Origin: Enterocloster asparagiformis
GTDB lineage: Bacteria > Bacillota > Clostridia > Lachnospirales > Lachnospiraceae
Direction: 5' to 3'
NCBI GenBank assembly: GCA_018380885.1
Contig: JAGZSY010000060.1
Location: 1 to 15,752 of the forward strand
DNA length: 15,752 nucleotides
Shown: positions 13,861-15,752 of the stretch, in pieces
Numbering within the stretch: position 1 is the first letter of the stretch
Layout: every line of letters starts with the position of its first letter
The notes under the pieces: generated by a model
Databases searched by the model: none
Told to the model about the DNA's origin: nothing
What the model saw: the letters and a program-made list of their open reading frames with translations, nothing else
Made by a program: the position numbers and the translations under genes

Positions 13861-14304
13861 TTATTTTAATCTTAATTCAATCAGTTCCTTTTGATATCCT
13901 AAAAGTCGTGTCATCATGTCGGTAGTATACTGCCGCTCAACCATATATTCATTTACGTCTTGATCAGAAATAAGCAAATAGGCTGCGAAAGTATTTGCCT
14001 CTATTTCAATTCTTGATGTAAGAAAAAATGTATGATTTCTTAAAAAAGCACAGTTTTCTTTGGGATGCATGATGGCATGACCCAGTTCATGGGCCAAGAC
14101 CACACGCATGAAACTTTCGTCATCAATATCTGTATTGAGAAATATATATTTGCGCCGCTTTATCATCTTGTAGAAGCCAGCAACCATATCTTCCAAGGGC
14201 ATTCTTATAATCGTAACATTCAAATAATCAGCCAATACTCCCGGGTCGTTGGTTTTATATTTTCTCATAAGATATGCAACAAGTTTCGATACTTTTTTAT
14301 TCAA
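13861..14304 (-). CDS. ImmA/IrrE-family metalloprotease
   Basis: A 147-residue zinc-dependent protease with H72-E-L-G-H76 (AHELGHAIMH) and the downstream acidic ligand in EIEANTFAAYLL (E102), both diagnostic of the ImmA/IrrE (COG2856) family. In ICEBs1 and related phages the enzyme cleaves the partner repressor ImmR to release the lytic or transfer program. The repressor partner here is the gene 21 bp upstream. The start is TTG at 14304 (TTG AAT AAA AAA), preceded by a GGGTGGTGA sequence. Use of TTG and a weak site may keep the protease scarce relative to repressor. The order repressor then protease in one leftward operon matches the ICEBs1 logic. Confidence 0.92.
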   Translation of the reverse strand: MNKKVSKLVAYLMRKYKTNDPGVLADYLNVTIIRMPLEDMVAGFYKMIKRRKYIFLNTDIDDESFMRVVLAHELGHAIMHPKENCAFLRNHTFFLTSRIEIEANTFAAYLLISDQDVNEYMVERQYTTDMMTRLLGYQKELIELRLK

Positions 14305-14325
14305 ACTCAGTCACCACCCGAGAGC

Positions 14326-14760
14326 CTAATCCTTTTGCGGTCTAGGTTTATATTTGTAAGGCCTATACGTTACCTTATTCTTTTTCTTTGCGTCCTCCAG
14401 GGCTACTTCTATAGCCTGCCTTAACAATTCCAATTTTGCCTCTGGAATGGGTTCGCCATTATAACACAATGGGGCGTCCTCTCCGGCGGCCATTTCATTC
14501 ATTATCCGATCAAGGTCTTTGGCTATGTCGCGCCTATCACGGGCAGTAAGTTGTGGTTCTTCTGCCTCTTCGATTCCAGACATTATAAAATCTGTTGAAA
14601 CGTTCAGATATTCAGCTATACTTGCAAGTCGATCAGAAGGGAATACCCCTTTTCTTAACTGGCTGATGTAGCCGTTTGAATATCCGAGGTCTTTTTCTAA
14701 TTTTGAAATCGGTATTTTTCGATCTTTACAAAGTTGTTTAACTCTTTCAACGCTATTCAC
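14326..14760 (-). CDS. ImmR-like XRE-family repressor
   Basis: A 144-residue DNA-binding protein. Residues about 4-60 form a Cro/CI-type helix-turn-helix (ISKLEKDLGYSNGYISQL being the core), followed by LNVSTDFIM, a usual end of the domain. The C-terminal part (about 65-144) is charged and helical, ending in a basic tail, and could be the dimerisation and protease-recognition region. The start is GTG at 14760 with an AGGAGG site just upstream. Likely operators are the repeated TTTAGAGAAAAGCC elements at 14777-14948. The gene would be driven by the leftward promoter at 14906-14934. It should hold the element in its integrated state and be inactivated by the ImmA-like protease encoded next. Confidence 0.92.
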   Translation of the reverse strand: MNSVERVKQLCKDRKIPISKLEKDLGYSNGYISQLRKGVFPSDRLASIAEYLNVSTDFIMSGIEEAEEPQLTARDRRDIAKDLDRIMNEMAAGEDAPLCYNGEPIPEAKLELLRQAIEVALEDAKKKNKVTYRPYKYKPRPQKD

Positions 14761-14802
14761 TGAGTGCCTCCTAATTTTTAGAGAAAAGCCATAAAAATAG
14801 TA

Positions 14803-14831
14803 TTGACAAATTAGAGAATAGCCTATATAAT
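14803..14831 (+). promoter_or_regulatory. Rightward switch promoter (toward the Cro-like and Xis-like genes)
   Basis: TTGACA (14803-14808) and TATAAT (14826-14831) with 17 bp between them form a perfect consensus promoter. An operator copy occupies the spacer and further copies lie on both sides. Predicted start is near 14838, giving a leader of about 145 bases to the TTG of the Cro-like gene. Such a strong promoter must be tightly repressed in the dormant state. Confidence 0.9.
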
Positions 14832-14905
14832 GAGTTTATGATTTAGAGAAAAGCCATAAACAATATATAGGGAACTCTCGAAAAAATATGTATCTGACAA
14901 TTCAT

Positions 14906-14934
14906 ATTTTAGATTATTCTCTAAAAAAAGTCAA
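14906..14934 (-). promoter_or_regulatory. Leftward switch promoter (toward the repressor operon)
   Basis: On the minus strand TTGACT (14934-14929) and TAAAAT (14911-14906) are 17 bp apart with an operator copy in the spacer. The predicted start near 14899 faces the rightward promoter, so the two transcripts would overlap by about 60 bases. The repressor leader is about 140 bases and crosses the rightward promoter. Confidence 0.75.
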
Positions 14935-14982
14935 TGCTTTTCTCTAAAAAATAACTAAAATTTCTTGAAAGGAGGCTATGAT

Positions 14983-15195
14983 TTGCTGTACAAAAAAATA
15001 TTGCATTTTTGTAAAGAAAAGAATATTCCACTCTACATTTTTGAAAAAGAATGTGGATTAGGTAATGGGACTATTACTGGCTGGAAAACCTCAAAACCGA
15101 GAATTGATTCTTTACAAAAAGTTGCAAAACAGATGGGAGTTTCTATAGATAAACTTCTGGAGGACGAGTCAGTAGAGCAGGGAAAAGGAGCGTGA
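14983..15195 (+). CDS. Cro-like small HTH protein
   Basis: A 70-residue protein that is almost entirely one XRE-type helix-turn-helix domain: IPLYIFEKECGLGNGTITGW is followed by SLQKVAKQMGVSIDKLL, the recognised ending of such domains. Start chosen at TTG 14983 because AAAGGAGG (14968-14975) lies 7 bases upstream; an upstream in-frame TTG at 14965 precedes the ribosome site and an ATG at 14978 is in another frame. First gene of the rightward operon, it probably competes with the repressor for the same operators and favours excision or replication. It may alternatively be a regulator for the next genes. Confidence 0.85.
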   Translation: MLYKKILHFCKEKNIPLYIFEKECGLGNGTITGWKTSKPRIDSLQKVAKQMGVSIDKLLEDESVEQGKGA

Positions 15196-15199
15196 GAGG

Positions 15200-15415
15200 A
15201 TGGACAAGCCGTATCTGAGCCCGGAGGAGGCAGCAAAACAGCTGGGCATATGTCCGCGAGAAATCCGAAAGATGATGCGGAATAACGAGATTGATCTAGG
15301 GATTGCGATAAAAAAGACAACGCGTTCTGGACAGAAGGGGTGGAGGTTCTATATTTACCAGTCGAAAATCGACAAGATAATGGGAGGAGGAGAGAGCCGT
15401 GAGGAAGCAATGTAA
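15200..15415 (+). CDS. Excisionase-like HTH DNA-binding protein
   Basis: A 71-residue protein. LSPEEAAKQLGICPREIRKM (residues 6-25) is the winged-helix/MerR-like helix-turn-helix found in excisionases, and GWRFYIYQSKIDKIM supplies the wing and last helix. It follows the Cro-like gene by 4 bp with AAAGGAG at 15184-15190 as ribosome site. By position and family it should bend the attachment-site DNA and direct the integrase to excision, acting with int. Sequence alone cannot exclude a plain transcription factor or a helix-turn-helix gene for replication. Confidence 0.75.
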   Translation: MDKPYLSPEEAAKQLGICPREIRKMMRNNEIDLGIAIKKTTRSGQKGWRFYIYQSKIDKIMGGGESREEAM

Positions 15416-15632
15416 ACAGCCCGATGCCCGCTATTGGCAGCGCAACGCCATTACCTACTATCTGATGTGGCTGGCCACGCTGGCCTGGACGGCCTGGGAG
15501 GCAACGGCGGGGCGGGAAGGGTTCTGGTGGGAGCTGGCTTCTTGGCTGGTGCCGGCGCTGATCCTGGGGGCGGCAGTGTTTATGGGGGCGGTGTTGATCG
15601 GTCTGTATTTGCGGGACAAATGGCAGATTTGA
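15399..15632 (+). CDS. Small two-pass membrane protein, unknown function
   Basis: A 77-residue protein with a GTG start overlapping the end of the excisionase-like gene by 17 bp; GGGAGGAGG at 15382-15390 is its ribosome site. A basic N-terminus (RKQCKQPDARYWQR) is followed by a first hydrophobic segment (about residues 18-36, rich in Trp), a short polar turn (ATAGREG) and a second segment (about 46-71), ending in a basic tail LRDKWQI. Predicted topology is N-in, C-in. Its base composition is clearly higher in G+C than the switch genes. No family is recognised; small membrane proteins of this type are common in ICE and phage early operons. Confidence 0.7.
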   Translation: MRKQCKQPDARYWQRNAITYYLMWLATLAWTAWEATAGREGFWWELASWLVPALILGAAVFMGAVLIGLYLRDKWQI

Positions 15633-15647
15633 AGGGAGGTGAGGCCT

Positions 15648-15692
15648 ATGGGCACAGAAATTAAAATGGACCCCAGTGGTTGCAGCCGCTGA
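15648..15692 (+). CDS. Short ORF or start of an interrupted gene
   Basis: An ATG at 15648 has an excellent ribosome site (GGGAGGTGAGG, 15634-15644). The frame reads MGTEIKMDPSGCSR and meets TGA at 15690-15692. The same frame then stays open to the window end, encoding RSEQLRKFLQGDYITGLEDY, which looks like coding sequence. Options are a true 14-residue peptide, a gene broken by one nonsense change, recoding of TGA, or a new gene starting past the edge (GGAGG at 15743-15747). The window is too short to decide. Confidence 0.35.
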   Translation: MGTEIKMDPSGCSR

Positions 15693-15752
15693 AGGTCCGA
15701 ACAATTAAGAAAATTCTTACAAGGTGATTATATCACCGGATTGGAGGATTAT

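Larger units (their letters stand above)
14777..14948. promoter_or_regulatory. Operator array of the element's switch (five related sites)
   Basis: TTTAGAGAAAAGCCATAAA occurs identically at 14777-14795 and 14842-14860. A variant with ATTAGAGAATAGCC lies between them (14810-14828), giving spacings of 33 and 32 bp (about three helical turns). Two more copies are inverted: TTTAGAGAATAATC on the minus strand at 14925-14912, and TTTAGAGAAAAGC on the minus strand at 14948-14936. The middle copy fills the spacer of the rightward promoter and the fourth fills the spacer of the leftward promoter. These are presumably bound by the XRE repressor and/or the Cro-like protein. Confidence 0.85.
11635..15752. 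mobile_element. Left part of an integrative element (ICE or prophage), right end outside window
   Basis: After the chromosomal recombinase, base composition falls sharply and gene content changes to an integrase, an ImmA-type protease and a repressor on one strand, with Cro-like and excisionase-like genes on the other. The order int, (orphan), immA, immR facing xis-like genes is that of ICEBs1 and many temperate phages. The left boundary must lie between 11635 and 11842 but the attachment core cannot be named without the right end. No conjugation or virion gene is visible, so ICE versus phage is undecided. Confidence 0.85.

Noticed and set aside
14777..14860. CRISPR-like repeats (identical 19-mers)
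   Set aside because: Three direct copies at 32-33 bp spacing sit inside a promoter region beside a repressor gene, with further inverted copies, so operators explain them better.

Overview
The window looks like a chromosomal stretch of an anaerobic Clostridia-type Firmicute, probably Lachnospiraceae-like, interrupted at its right side by the left end of an integrated mobile element. The lineage call is an inference. It rests on Gram-positive signals (consensus TTGACA/TATAAT promoters, AGGAGG ribosome sites), an FMN-riboswitch-controlled ECF riboflavin transporter, a two-gene SufC/SufB unit, a Csp-like subtilase of the kind found in spore-forming Clostridia, and NhaC and NSS sodium-coupled transporters.

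Bases 1-11634 are G+C-rich chromosome with all genes on the + strand. The order is: promoter, FMN riboswitch and terminator leading into ribU; tRNA-Leu(CAG) with its own promoter and terminator; sufC-sufB (a minimal Fe-S assembly scaffold and ATPase, closed by a strong terminator); iadA plus a second amidohydrolase (an isoaspartyl-peptide and amide salvage operon, closed by a terminator); nhaC with its own promoter; an NSS-family sodium:amino-acid symporter; a cytoplasmic Csp-like S8 protease; and a divergent tyrosine recombinase lacking part of the usual active site. The iadA-to-NSS stretch reads as one physiological theme: damaged peptides are broken down, released amino acids are taken up with sodium, and sodium is recycled by an antiporter.

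Bases 11635-15752 are a left-end fragment of an integrative element (ICE or prophage) laid out like ICEBs1. Leftward genes are an ImmR-like repressor, an ImmA/IrrE-type metalloprotease, an AT-rich orphan gene (218 aa) and a complete tyrosine integrase. Rightward genes are a Cro-like HTH protein, an excisionase-like HTH protein, a small two-pass membrane protein and a short ORF with an in-frame TGA at the window edge. The right end of the element is outside the window, so its size and class cannot be fixed.

The most interesting non-coding signals are in the element. (1) The genetic switch has two near-consensus promoters facing each other, with copies of a TTTAGAGAAAAGCC-type operator inside both spacers and at flanking positions. 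(2) An imperfect 77-bp dyad in front of the integrase is built from two copies of the same promoter sequence facing each other. One copy leads to int. The other leads to a predicted small (about 85 nt) rightward RNA that ends in a terminator whose G-U pairs make it stable only on the + strand.
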